Origin: Erigeron canadensis
Taxonomy: Eukaryota; Streptophyta; Magnoliopsida; Asterales; Asteraceae
NCBI RefSeq assembly: GCF_010389155.1
Contig: NC_057763.1
Coordinates: 36,066,645 to 36,130,644, forward strand
Reading direction: 5' to 3'
Length of the DNA: 64,000 nt
Below the pieces are notes generated by a model that was not told the origin of the DNA, searched no databases, and was given only the letters and a program-made list of their open reading frames with translations. Below, in pieces: positions 20,343-31,600 of this stretch (the stretch's first letter is position 1; each line of letters begins with the position of its first letter). A program made the position numbers and the translations under genes.

Positions 20343-20800
20343 TCAACCCACAAGGCGAAATGGGGGATTCAAAATGTCCCTACATAGTATGGAACACCGT
20401 TCTTGGAATGTCTTCCTCATGTGCTCGGAATCGATGATAACTCGAGTGAAGATCAATGTTCGAGAATACTTGGCACCTTGGATTTGATCGAACGAGTCAT
20501 CTATGCTGGAAAGTGGGCACCGTCCCTTTGCCATAAGCTCATTCAACTCTCAGTAATCTATACACATTCTAATCGGCCCGTCTTTCTCTTTTACCATAAA
20601 ATAGAAGTTTCCCCACGGCGGTTAGTTACGACGAATATAACCCCTTTTTCCTTGGAGCAAATTGAGTTATGTTTCCACTTCTGGCTTTTTGATTACGACA
20701 AACCTATAAGAGCTCTAGTTACAGGTGCGACGTTAAGGGATTCAAGAAATACAGAGGTCTAATTGCTGAGATGGAAGAAATCCCGGTAAGTCATGCTGAA
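20343..20800 (-). pseudogene. Reverse transcriptase remnant (chromovirus-like)
   Basis: The minus-strand frame at 20546-20343 reads MAKGRCPLSSIDDSFDQIQG, then AKYSRTLIF and further decayed residues. This matches the start of the gypsy RT palm (PLPRIDDLFDQLQGA) in altered form. The YxDD box is not readable. Confidence 0.6.
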
Positions 20801-21175
20801 GATATCGGAAGAATCACCAATATTAGTAACGTTCTTAATTTGTTTACCTTTGGGACGACAATACTAAAGGCTCGGAGTTAGATATATCGGATATTTCGCG
20901 TTGGACCCTAAGAATCTTATCGTCTGACGAGGATACTACCAATCAACTCTTTGTCGCAATCACTAATCACACTACTCACCATCATACATCCATTCTTGAA
21001 ATAATGTCAAAGTTTCCAATGTCGAGAGACATAACTACCGAAGAGAAGTTGATATCGTTTAAAGTTAACTACCATCATCAAGCAATTCAACTAAACCTAT
21101 CTCCCACATCACCAATCATTTAAAGATCAATATTCAAATCCAGGCATACGAAAAGGAATTTGTAAATCAACAGAG

Positions 21176-21580
21176 TCAAGTAAAAGAAGTATGGCCATAA
21201 CCGACCCTAGAATCGACTAACATCGCGTCGTGGTGGTCAGAAAGAAGGAATGTACCTGGCGCCGCCTTTAACTCATCGTGGGCTTCATTTGCATCTCTCG
21301 CCAAGGCTTGTCCTCGAGGTTGCACTTGGCGGCTTTGTTGGTCGTGGTCTTGGATAGGGGTGGCAACTTGGAGTTGATTACGAGGGGCCCATCTAGGACA
21401 AGCATTTTTATAGTGATCAGGGCTACCACACATAAAACAATTACCCCGAGAGTGATTTGCTTGAGGAGGGACGGCTTGGAGAGGAATTGCGTTCAAGAGA
21501 GCCGTCCTCAGTTTCCTACACTCCCTGGCAAAGTGCCCCTTCTTATTACAATTAAAGCATACCCCACAAGGAGATATCAA
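21176..21580 (-). pseudogene. Gag zinc-knuckle region and protease start (chromovirus-like)
   Basis: Two CCHC knuckles are clear: CFNCNKKGHFAREC and CFMCGSPDHYKNAC, spaced about 35 residues apart. Downstream, GTFLLSDHHDAMLVDSRVG corresponds to the protease N-terminus, but the catalytic D-S/T-G is DSR here. The role was nucleocapsid RNA binding and polyprotein processing in the element's particle. The copy is not functional. Confidence 0.75.
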
Positions 21581-21595
21581 AGCATGGTGTCGGGA

Positions 21596-21931
21596 TCACC
21601 TTCCGCACTTAGGAAAAGGACCCAAATACTCCTTTCTTGCCGGCTCAGATGCCGTAAACGTCTTTCCCTTACTAGCACATCTAGAGTCAAACCTACCAAT
21701 TTTCTTCTTCCCGCTAGGTTCCCCGACATACTTTCTTTTAGTTGACGACCCACTTAGCATACCTTCATCACCCATACTTACCCTAGCCTCACTTACTTCG
21801 TTGTTTCCTTGAAGGCTTGACGTGACTTGTGCCACGATAGTAGGTATGGCATTTGCCACCGCTTGGGCTATCACGGTTGCCAAATCCGGCTCATCTCTAT
21901 GGTTAGTCGTACTCCTTCTTGGTCCCACCAT
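21596..21931 (-). pseudogene. Gag N-terminal remnant (chromovirus-like)
   Basis: A frame starting MVGPRRSTTNHRDEPDLATV runs through an alanine-rich helix (IAQAVANAIPTIVAQVTSSL) and a basic KRKYVGEPSGKKKIGRFD segment. The central structural gag domain expected between this part and the knuckles is missing, so an internal deletion is likely. It lies directly upstream of the knuckle region. Confidence 0.55.
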
Positions 21932-22660
21932 TATCTATAAGGCAAGCAACACGTTGACCCGATAGTTAGCCTCAAAATGTTCACATGTTAGTCACACAAG
22001 TAGTTAACGCTTCCATGTCGGCATAATATACAAAATACTTATCATTACGCTAAGGCAAGAGTACTAGTGTTCTAAGGGGATCATTATCTATCATGCCATC
22101 CTACCAAGTTTACGACAATTGTCTACCAATTTCTCATGCCCATTTCATAATAGTTACCCATTATCAAAACCAAAACCCATGTTCAACACAAGCAAGCAAG
22201 CAACTAAACAAGTGGTTTAAAGTATAATCCGAAATTGATGTGCTCTCTAGTTATTGTCCGGGTATGTATACAGGGTGTACCAGCGGTTAACCCTCCACCC
22301 ATCAAACTCCCATTAAGCATATCGGTTCCTTATTGTACTCTAAACCAACATGTGCAATCCATGATGTCATTAACTTGTTATAACACCGGGTAACCATAAA
22401 ATAGTTGATCAAGCTCTTTTAGGATTGCCACAATATTACATCAAGTTAACGCCATAACTTCATTTTGCCCTAAATCATCAATTAACACCAATTAACAACA
22501 ACAATCCAAGTCACAATCAACAATCAACTCCACATCAATGTACACATTAATCACATTATGCTCATCATAGATTCATCACATTGTACTTGTCACAATATAA
22601 CACATTGTTCATCTAGTACGCATCACAAAACAACACGTTGCCCAATCGTACTCATGTTGT

Positions 22661-23156
22661 ATCGTACCCTATATCATTGTGGGAGTTACAATATTTGCCT
22701 TTTTCCTCTTTCACTCATATGTACCTTTTTTCAGGATTTTGTTGTATGCACTTGCTTTTTTAGCAGTCAGGCATATGCTTTGATAAAATCATAAGAGTAT
22801 GATTTTGAAATGCCATTGCCTTGTTTGGCGTTTTTGGGCATGCATTCTGTTATAGTCATGACTTTATTATAATATGCTTTGCCTTTTTTGGCTTTTCGAA
22901 ATTATGTGTGTGAGGTTGCGATCCTTCTTCACCATGAATCATAATTTTTGTACACTGGAGGGTTTGTAACCCGTCCTTGTATTAGTCCGGTAGGCGTCCC
23001 CACCATTCTTTAATAGTGTACTTTAATAGGATATTTTGTAAGAGTTAGAGATCTTCTCTCCTTTTCTCTTGTTCAACAATAAAGTATTTATTTGCACATA
23101 AGAGTTGAAGATCTTCTCTCCTTTTCTCTTTTTATTTATGCATATACATATATATT

Positions 23157-23196
<40 letters not shown>
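22661..23196 (-). mobile_element. 3' untranslated region of the Tat element
   Basis: Noncoding sequence downstream of the Tat integrase on the minus strand. It contains a 23157-23192 AT microsatellite, two copies of GATCTTCTCTCCTTTTCTCTT about 60 bp apart (23050-23130) and several GCCTT...GGC words (22820-22900). No 3' LTR can be paired, because no second copy lies in the window. Confidence 0.4.
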
Positions 23197-23197
<1 letters not shown>

Positions 23198-23757
23198 TAA
23201 CAATAAAACTTACGCAGATTTGTTGCGTTCCATGTCCTGTCGACGGGGTTGCCATCTGTCGTTGAAAGCTTGTACGCACCATTTCCAATGACTTTATCGA
23301 CTTTGTATGGTCCTTCCCACGTTGGCCCCATTTTCCCCAGGTATTCTACCTGGCTTGCGCTGTTGAGCCTGAGGACGTAATCACCGACTTTGAAGCTGTC
23401 TGGGTGAACTTTTTTGTTGTAATATTTCTCAATTCTTTGCTTATACGCAGCCTCTCTTATTGAAGCAATTTCCCTTCTTTCCTCTAAGAGGTCGAGGTTT
23501 ATACGTATTTCTGTGTTATTGTCTTCTTCATTGACGTTTGTCGTTCGACATGTGGAGACTTGTATTTCCGCAGGTAAGACTGCTTCTGATCCAAAGGCTA
23601 GGGAGAATGGGGTTTCCCCATTGCTTTGCTTGGGTGTTATACGATGTGCCCAGAGTACCAATGGTAATTCATCCACCCAGCCACTATGGCTACGTCCCAA
23701 CCTTTTTTCCATGCCTTTCACAATCTGTTTGTTGATTGCTTCTACTTGTCCATTCCC
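23197..23757 (-). pseudogene. Tat integrase C-terminal part
   Basis: Follows the stop codon at 23758-23760 in the same frame. It contains GWVDELPLVLWAHRITPKQS and TPFSLAFGSEAVLPAEI, the conserved end of the integrase core. A C-terminal segment follows with GPTWEGPYKVDKVIGNGAYK (GPxWEGPY is typical of this lineage), ending at about 23197. The stop that separates it from the upstream frame is a single-base nonsense. Confidence 0.8.
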
Positions 23758-25869
23758 TTATGGGTGATATACTGATGTGAAGGATTGCTTTATGTTTCGC
23801 CTTTGACACATTTCTGTGAATGTACCCTCCGCAAATTGTTTTCCATTATCCGAGACTATCATTTGTGGTAACCCGAATCGGTATATTCTATATTCCCAGA
23901 CGAAATTCTCAATTGTTTTTCCATTTATTGTTGCCACAGGTTTTGCTTCTACCCATTTTGTGAAATAATCAATAGCCACAATTAGAAACTTTACCTTTCC
24001 TGGTGCTTTTGGTAGTGGCCCCACTATGTCAATTCCCCACTTTGTAAATGGCCATGCAGATGTTACCGATGTCATATCTTGCTTTGGTAGCCTGGGAACG
24101 TTTGCGTGCAGTTGACATGCTTCACAATTGTGCAAAAGCTTGGCTGCATCTCTGTGCATTGATGGCCAAAAATACCCTAGGCGTAGCGCTTTTGTCGCCA
24201 CTGACCTGGGTCCTGCGTGTAGTCCGCAGATTCCTTCATGAATTTCAAAAATTATTGTTTCTGCCTGTTTGGGTCCCACACAGCGTAACCATGGGGTCAC
24301 AAATGCCTTTTTGTAAAGGTTCCCCTCCATCAACTTGTATTGTGGAGCTTTGATTCTTATTTTTCTTGCTTCGCTTTCATCTTCTGGGAATATTCCGCTC
24401 ACCAAATATTCAATTATCGGTGTCATCCAGTTTTTTCCTTTTTCTCTAACTAAATCATGCACTCGCTTTTCGTATATGGATCTTTCTTTCAGGACCTTTA
24501 TTAGTACTTTCTTCCCCAGGTGTTCAAATGTTAACGAGGCTAGCTTGCTTAGAGCATCGGCTTTTTTGTTTTGATTTCTTCGTATGTGCTCGATGTCGAA
24601 GCTTTCAAATTGCTCAATTAATTCCTTTGTTTTTCCCAAATATAGCCTTATGATCTCTCCCTTGGCTTCGTATTCACCTTTTACTTGGTTGGCTACGAGC
24701 TGGGAGTCCACGAAAGCTTTGATACTTCTGATTTTCATGTCTTTGGCCAGGTCCAATCCTGCTATCAATGCCTCGTATTCTGCTTCATTGTTTGTTGTTT
24801 CGAACTCGAATCTTAGGGCATATGTGTATTCTTGCTTATCTGGGCTTACTAGGCGTATTCCAGCCCCGCAGCCTTCTGAACTTGATGCTCCGTCAGTGTA
24901 TAATTCCCAGGTTTCAAAGTCTGCTTCCCCAGTCACTGTGAGTGTCGTGGAGTGAGTTACTGAATTTCCTGTTTCCCTTATTTCGGTAATGAAGTCTGCT
25001 AGGATCTGTCCTTTGACTGCGTGCCTTGCCCTATACTCGATATCATATGCTCCAAGCTCGATTGCCCATTTTGCCACTCTTCCAGATTTTTTTGGTTTTG
25101 TTAAAATTTGTCTCAGCGGTTTGTCTGAGAGTACCACAATTGGATGCCCTTGGAAGTACCTGCGTAGTCTTCTTGCTGCGTGAACAAGTGCTAACACAAG
25201 CTTCTCCATCTCTGGGTAGTTTGCTTCTGCTCCTTGCAGTATCCTGCTTACGAAGTAGATTGGCATTTGTTTCCTGTCCCTTTCTGTTAATAGGACTGTG
25301 CTTACGCATTCGGCGGAGGCTGCGAGATATATGTAAAGGGTCTCTCCTTTCCTTGGGGATATCAAGGAGGGGAGTTCTGCTATGTGCTTTTTCATTTGTT
25401 CAAATGCTTCGTCAGCCTCCTTTGTCCATTCGAATCCTTTTTTGGCCCCGCAGTTCTTTAGTGTTTTGAAAAATGGCAATTGCCTATCCGCTCCTTTTGA
25501 GAAAAAGCGACTTAGTGCTGCGAGTTTGCCGTTTAGGCTTTGTACCTCTTTTACTGTCTTTGGAGCTGGTAGTTCGAGTATCTTGTTTACCTTAGATGGG
25601 TTTGCTTGGATTCCCCTATCCGAGATATAGTACCCTAGGAACTTCCTAGCCTCCATTCCAAAAGAGCATTTTTTGGGGTTGAGCTTCATTTTTATCTTTC
25701 GCAGTGTTTCGAAGGTTTCTTGAATGTTTGCAAGTAGTTCTTCCTCCGTTCTGCTTTTGATGACCATGTCATCTACGTAGACCTCTAGGTTTCTCCCGAT
25801 TTGCTTGTGGAAAGCTTTGTCTACGAGTCGTTGATAGGTTTCTCCTGCATTTTTTAGCCCAAATGGCAT
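23758..25869 (-). pseudogene. Tat pol: RT end, RNase H, second RNase H, integrase
   Basis: 703 codons. Near residues 1-35, MPFGLKNAGETYQRLV and VYVDDMV form the RT active site (YVDD). Residues about 40-110 hold the RT C-terminus and connection. Around 170-290 is the classical RNase H. Around 325-450 lies a second RNase H (LYTDGASSSEGCGAGI, ETTNNEAEYEALIAGL, RRNQNKKADALSKLAS). The integrase has an HHCC zinc finger (HEGICGLHAG ... NCEACQLHA) and core motifs GIDIVGPLPK and VSDNGKQF. The apparent start is internal because the upstream RT is shifted by a small deletion. It acted in reverse transcription and integration. The copy is disrupted. Confidence 0.85.
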
Positions 25870-25961
25870 CTTTGTGTAGCAAAATGTTCCTTTGCTTCAT
25901 CTTCTTTAGCCATTTGTATTTGATGGTATCCTTTATAGGCATCTAGGAAGCACTTCCATTT

Positions 25962-26139
25962 GGATAATGATAAATCAACCTAATTGGTGTACCTAAAGAT
26001 GTGCCTAATTGTAAGATGGTGACATGTGGAAAAATCAGGGGGCAAGATTAAGAAAGAAAATTAGTGGAATCCACATGTCAAATTCTTAAGGTCTTAGGCA
26101 TATCTTAGGCACGCCAATTAGGTTGATTAATCATTTTCC
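25962..26139. mobile_element. Mutator-type MITE inserted in the Tat RT
   Basis: A 178-bp element starts GGATAATGATAAATCAACC and ends (reverse complement) GGAAAATGATTAATCAACC. The inverted termini extend over about 45 bp, including CTAATTGGYGTRCCTAA. The 9-bp sequence CTTCCATTT directly flanks both ends (25953-25961 and 26140-26148). A 9-bp target duplication is the hallmark of Mutator-like elements. It splits the RT just before the conserved FLDAY motif. Confidence 0.9.
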
Positions 26140-27015
26140 CTTCCATTTATGTTCTGCTAAAGATTCAACTTTCCAGTCTATTTCTGGTAGTGGATAACAG
26201 TCTTTTGGACATGCCTTATTTATATCTGTGAAGTCTACACACATTCTCCAGCCTCCGTCTCCTTTCTTTACCATTACTGGGTTTGTGATCCACGTAGGGT
26301 ACGTGGCTTCTCTTATGATTCCGGCTTTTACAAGCTCATCTACTTCCTTGCATGTTGCCTCATCTCTGTCATTTGATAAACTTCTTTTATTTTGCTTTAC
26401 AGGTTCCATGCTTTTTCGTTCATTCAACATGTGTTCCGTAACAAAGGTCTGTTCCCCTAGGGTGAGCACCCTGGGGACCCCTGTCATATCCGCGTATTCC
26501 CATGCGAATATATCGATGTTTTGTTGTAATAATTTGAGTAACTTCTTTTTGAGATCTTCTGGCAGCCCATTCCCTATGGTAATTAATTGATCAGGAAAGG
26601 CTGGGTTCACGAGTACCTTGTCATTATCCTGAGCCTGATCGCTCTGGCTGGGTGTCTTCACTTCTTCTGGTTCCTCCTTTGATTTTTTGACCTCACTAAT
26701 TTGTTTTGTATGGTCATAACTTGATTTTATCATTCCAACGCCTGATTTTGTTTGGAATAGTACCATGGTGTGGACTGTGGAAGGTATCATCTCCATTCGT
26801 TGTATTGCTGGTCTTCCCAGGAGAAGGTTGTATGGTGAGGGTGCTCGTACTACAGTGAAATCTAGGGTTTCCGTCCGTGCAAACGGAGGGTTCCCCAGGG
26901 TAACATCGATATCTATTTCCCTAGGGGCCATACGCGGTTTCCGGCGAATCCTGCGAGTGGGCCTGTAGGGTTTGTCATTCTTGCCTTTATTGCTTCTGGT
27001 AATTGCAGGAAGCAA
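26131..27015 (-). pseudogene. Tat pol: protease C-terminus and RT N-terminal part
   Basis: The frame runs from the protease tail (PPFARTETLDFTVV, PYNLLLGRPAI) through a linker to the RT N-terminus (NPVMVKKGDGGWRMCVDFTD, INKACPKDCYPLPEID). It is cut by the MITE after EHKWKG. The start shown is internal. The upstream protease start lies in another frame (27224-26913). Confidence 0.85.
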
Positions 27016-27224
27016 TGTTCATAAATAATGTCGCATTCGCTTCCATTATCGATATATACTCTTTGTACTGAGATATCGAATATTTGTGCTTGTATTATTA
27101 ACGGATCTTTGCTGGCTTTTTTGTCTCCCAAAGCTGGAAAACATAGAACTCTTGACTGGATTTGCGAGTCTTCTGGATCTTTTCGTTTCATGCTTGCTTT
27201 ATTAGGATCTTTGCCGGCATACAT
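26913..27224 (-). pseudogene. Tat protease N-terminal part
   Basis: Contains RVYIDNGSECDIIYEHCF. The D-N-G triad replaces the usual D-S/T-G but DNGS is common in Tat proteases. It is joined to the next frame by a one-base shift near 26940-27000. No gag precedes it. Confidence 0.75.
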
Positions 27225-27240
27225 TATCGAGATCTGAGTA

Positions 27241-27392
27241 TCGAAACAGGGAATCTGACCGTTTTGTGATTTTTATGAGAAAAATTTTCCGGATTTTGAC
27301 CTTTTTTGGTGCAAAATTTTCTGGATTTTAACCTTTTTTGATGCAGGTTGTGGTGATGAGTAGCGATTGTCCTGAGGATGGCGCTAATTGTT
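27241..27392 (-). mobile_element. Probable 5' leader remnant of a gypsy element
   Basis: On the minus strand ATTAGCGCCATCCTCAGGAC resembles the TTGGCGCC-type primer-binding/leader region that follows the 5' LTR of Tat and Athila elements. It is only about 150 bp from the protease start, so gag has been deleted. A short direct repeat with GGATTTTRACCTTTTTTGRTGCA occurs twice (27291-27345). Confidence 0.4.
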
Positions 27393-28372
27393 TGTGCAAT
27401 GTATTAGTCCCAACTATTACTAGATGGGTGCTGAAGACACCTCTATGTCGATGGTGAGTGAACTTTGCAACACGATCAATTAATCTGGATGTGACCAGTT
27501 TAGTTTGATCGTGTACCAGGTTAACTGGAATTAGGTATTAAAGTGACAGAATATTAATACATGCAATAATATAAATGACGAGCATATAAACTGGTGAGAC
27601 AATATGTAATTTTCAAGTGTATTTTATTTATTACTGTTTAAATAAAATACAAGGTTGTTGCGGAACCAAGACAATACAAGAATGTAAATATCCTAACAAC
27701 CCATGAATTACAATTGATCTAAACTTGGAAATTCTCCTAAACAATCGAAACACTTAGAGTTGTGAAATGTTTCTTTTTGCGATTGAGAGAATATTGCACA
27801 AGTTCACCAATATTGCAGAATATATGTATTTGCAAAGTTATTGAAACAGCTTGTGCAAGGACCTCTATTTATAGTCGAAGATTGAGCATGGGGATCTCAA
27901 CTTCGATGTACAAATATGGTTGACAGCACACAAAAGTATTGTTTAAATAATCCTTTGTGTGTGTTAAATAAAGTAAGACAAAAGGTTACTTTATTCAACC
28001 ACTCTACATCTTTGTATCTTTATCCAAAGACAATATCATTGTCCGGTTAAAAGGATGTAGAGTAAAAGGTCCTCCTCGTAATCAGTGTAAAGCTTTGTAA
28101 GAGCATTTACACTGGAGGATTCTCCAGTTGATTGATCTGGTAGATTGTCAACTGGGCTTCGCTGCCATTGCCAATCTCTATTTTCCATTTGTTGTCTTTG
28201 ACTTCAACTGGAAGGTCTTCAGATTCTAGTCGTCTGATCTCAACTGGAGGAAGTCATCAGTTGCTAAACCTGTACAATGCAACTGGACTTCTAATATTTC
28301 GGACAATTCCTCATGCTCTCCAGATGTCACTGGAGCGCTCCAGTTTAGTTAAAACTGGACCTAACAAATTCC
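27393..28372 (-). mobile_element. 3' LTR of SIRE element B
   Basis: On the minus strand it starts TGTTAGGTCCAG, directly after the polypurine tract AATTAGGGGGAATT (28373-28386). A TATA box (TATAAATA, 27866-27873 minus) sits about 500 bp in. The proposed end ...GCACAAACA at 27393 gives TGTT...AACA termini and about 980 bp, but the 3' limit is inferred without a second LTR copy. It contains many CAGTTG/CAACTGGA words that also recur in the adjacent env-like region. Confidence 0.65.
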
Positions 28373-28641
28373 CCCTAATTGTCCTGAAATATTGTCAAGT
28401 ATTTTCAAACTTGTTTCTATACAAGTTTAAGTTTGAAATACTTGAATTTGATAAGACCTATTAAGTTTCCAAGACATTTTTATAGATCATCAAATGTCTT
28501 GGATTTGTTTTAAGTGTTTGTAGATCTTATCAGATATCTTACTTGTAGGTTACAATCTGGCAATTTGTATATACATACAATTTCAAATAAATTACAAGAG
28601 AGTACACAAAATTACAAGCAGATAATAGTTAGAAGGAAAAC
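28373..28641 (-). other. Untranslated segment with polypurine tract of SIRE B
   Basis: Between the env-like stop and the LTR. It includes the polypurine tract and an imperfect inverted pair AGTATTTTCAAACTTG...CAAGTTTAAGTTTGAAATACTT (28396-28445) that could form a hairpin. Confidence 0.5.
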
Positions 28642-31600
28642 TTAAACAGATGGCCCTTCGCCAGTTTTCCTTCTCTTTGAGACTGATGAAATCGGCTGAG
28701 TATCCTCAGGATCAAGGCCTAATCTTTCTTCAATGTTTTCCTTGAACTTGATGAGATTTTGCAATACATACTCCCAGCCTCTTTCAACTTTATTCTTCCT
28801 CTGCCTCCCCTCCAACAGCCTCAACATCTCAACATGCTCGGAATGACCATACTGATTGACATCCGGGTTCTCAGTAGTCCTTTTAGGTCCACCAAAGTAT
28901 TGTACCTCAACAACAAAATGCTTGGCACCAGGCTTAATTGAAACCTTAACATCAGTAATCCTGCCTCTATTGTGCCTTCGACGCTGTACATCTGACAAAT
29001 ATGTGCGAGCTTCAGATTCATTTGTCAGTTTGATTTTGCTCGTGCTCAGCTTTTGTGTAGCAGCTCGAATATCATCTGTTGTGGGTTCACATGGTTCTAC
29101 CCAAGTCCTCAGATTTGCATCTCTTGGTAAGGCCTTTTGTTTTCTTCCTTTGGACTTGGGTGGATTCAACACTTTGGTGACCGCCTTCTTGACCTGCTCA
29201 GTTCTCTTGAGAATCCCTTCAGATCTGATCTCTCTGGCCTTTTCCACCGATACATTCAAACACTTTGCATCCAGTTCAGCCTCATCATCCTGGTAGTGTT
29301 TGTCCAGTTCCACTTCAAGCATCTCCTTCAGTGCATTGACTATTCTTGGATCTTCTTTGATCTTCTTGTATTCAACAAGTGTCAAGCCAAGGAGTTGAGC
29401 ATCAGTGATATCAACAAGAGGGGTTGGAAGATTTTTTCTTGATTCAAACTGGTTTGCCTTCATTTGTTTCTTCCTTTCCTTGACCAGGTATCCCACTCTT
29501 GCTAATTTCTGGCTCTCGCTTTCAGTAACTGGAGGCAACAAATCGACATTGCCAGTTTCCAACATTGGTGCATCGGTGGCTGGTTCCAAAGATTCATCAG
29601 CAATGGCCTTTCCCTTGTCAACACTCCCTACCACCACATCATCAAACACCTCAAACCCTTGCTCACCAGCCTCAGTACTGGTAGCCATCACAATCTCCTT
29701 CCCTTTACTTGAAGTCTTCACAAGAGTGTGAGGGGCATGTACCGACCTTTCCCCTTGGCAGCATCTAGTCCCTGCCTGATGGCTTCAAAATCAGCATGAC
29801 TAGAGGGCAGGCGATCTAGAGGCTGCCATGATTGCATTGTCTTACACTCTTTGAAGACTCCACAAAGCATGCGAACTGTCCTCCAAAGATGATTTATCTC
29901 TTGAGATGAGTCATTACATTTCCACTTGTCTGCTCTTGACTCTTTAAATTTGTTTGAGAATGGAGAGATCATCTGAAGAGAGCCCAGTTGCAGGGACTTC
30001 CTGAGCACTGTCAGGCTCAACCGCCCTTCCTTTGCCAACTTCAGTGGTCAGATCAGATATGGCAGTTGAATGTTCAGACACTTTGCTAGCCAGCGTATCC
30101 AGACTGCACCTCAACCGATCAATCTCAGATGTAATTGGAGTGAGATCGACCTGGGGCACTGCAATCTTGGTGATCTCAGATATCACCTTTTCTATCAAGT
30201 TACTCTCACTGGCAGCCAAAGTTTCTTCGATCTTGAGACCCACTGAAGAGGCCAACCGACTCCCAAGCTCTGTCACATCTAGGCCAGGTTTGCTACACAG
30301 CTCTTGCACCTGCCTTTCCAGATTCTTAATATCAACCTCTGAAGATCTGACAGTATTGTTCAGCAGGTTGGATATTGAGGATGTGACTCCAGATTGAGTC
30401 AGTGCGAATGCCTCCCTTAAAGATATTGCTAATTGATTGGAGGATTCCACTAACTCGTTCAGCTTGCCAAACACCAAGTCCTCATTAGCAGAGAACTTGT
30501 TAATCCCCAGGTCAACCACTTTAATATTTTGCAGATGATCCTTGTGGTACCTGGAGAGGGACTTGGTGTTCTTCTCCAGTGTCTTTTGAATCTCTTCCAC
30601 CCTCGCAAGAAGGTTCGAGAGATCGGTTTGAAAAGACACGAACTGGCTGTCCAATGACGGAGGAGAAGGTGTCACTGGACCAGCTGAAAAAGCTACAGGT
30701 GCAACTGGACGAGGTATGACAATATCTGGTTCTCCAGTTGCAGTAGCATCAGTAGATAGAAGAGGAGGGGTTGTAGAAATGAAAGGAAGAGATTCAATGT
30801 GTCGTTCATGCTGAGAATGCTCAGGTGTGAACGACGGCGACGGTGGGGTTAGGATGTGTCTATTTCTAGGCACACCCATAGAAGAAGGTGATGGCGAGAG
30901 GTGAATATTGGAGGTATTTCTGAGCTTTGTACATGAGTTGGGGAAACTGAAACATGTGGTTCTTGGGGTTGACCAAGGAGAGAAGGGAGCTGATCAAGTA
31001 TAGTCGCATCAGCCATTTCCTGGTCAGATTCTGTCTCAGATGAGTCCGAAGACTCAAGCTGAAACACACCCTCATTTATGCCAAGATCCATAAATGTTGG
31101 GGGTGGCTGAACAAGTTGTTCAGACTCCTGATGACCAGTTTGAGTTGCCTCAATGGTATCATCAGTTTGAGGATCCGTTGCCGAAGCATCTTCTCCCTGG
31201 ACAGAGGTGACTGGTGCCTCAACCACAACTGCTCTATCCTCAGTTGCAATATCATCGGCAACGGCTTCAGAGACCACTATCACAGATTGTGACTGGTCAG
31301 GTGCAGCAAGTCCAGATCTTGATCTCCTGCTTTTAGAGGATCTTCTTGCTTTAGGAACTGCCTGGACTCCTGCTTCTGCCACAGTTACAACTTCAGTAGA
31401 CGAACGGTGGGTCCCTCATTATTTGAGGCCCGCCCAGTTGCCTTTCTGATTCACCAGATTGTGGTGCATCAGTTTTAGAGAATGCAAAAATCATTCTCGG
31501 GGACATCTGGACTTCATCAGAAGTGGACACCAGGTTGTCCAGATTCCTCAACAGTTCTGGCACAGAGAACGAGGATTGCGTGTGTTGTACTCGTCTCTGC

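Larger units (their letters stand above)
18811..22660 (-). mobile_element. Decayed Ty3-gypsy chromovirus-like element
   Basis: Minus-strand order is gag (21931-21176), protease start, RT (about 20800-20340) and integrase (about 19450-19100). Many stops, frameshifts and deletions are present. Upstream sequence (21950-22660) has leader or LTR character (GTCCGGGTATGTATACAGGG, repeated CACATTGT/GTACTC words) but no LTR pair could be defined. Integrase motifs and gag style point to a Tekay/Del-like chromovirus. No chromodomain is readable. Confidence 0.7.
23197..27240 (-). mobile_element. Ty3-gypsy element, Tat lineage, gag missing
   Basis: Minus-strand order is protease, RT, RNase H, a second RNase H-like domain and integrase. 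The extra (archaeal-type) RNase H between the classical RNase H and integrase is diagnostic of the Tat/Ogre group. Gag is absent upstream of 27224. The coding region is broken by a frameshift near 26940-27000, a MITE (25962-26139), a short deletion in RT near 25880, and a stop at 23758-23760. No LTRs were defined. Confidence 0.85.

Noticed and set aside
19242..20762. Plus-strand frames at 19242-19424, 20210-20437 and 20403-20762
   Set aside because: Antisense to decayed integrase and reverse transcriptase of the chromovirus.
24048..25630. Plus-strand frames within 24-25.6 kb
   Set aside because: All antisense shadows of the Tat pol.
28168..28464. 98-codon plus-strand frame
   Set aside because: Lies within the LTR and untranslated region of SIRE B on the opposite strand.
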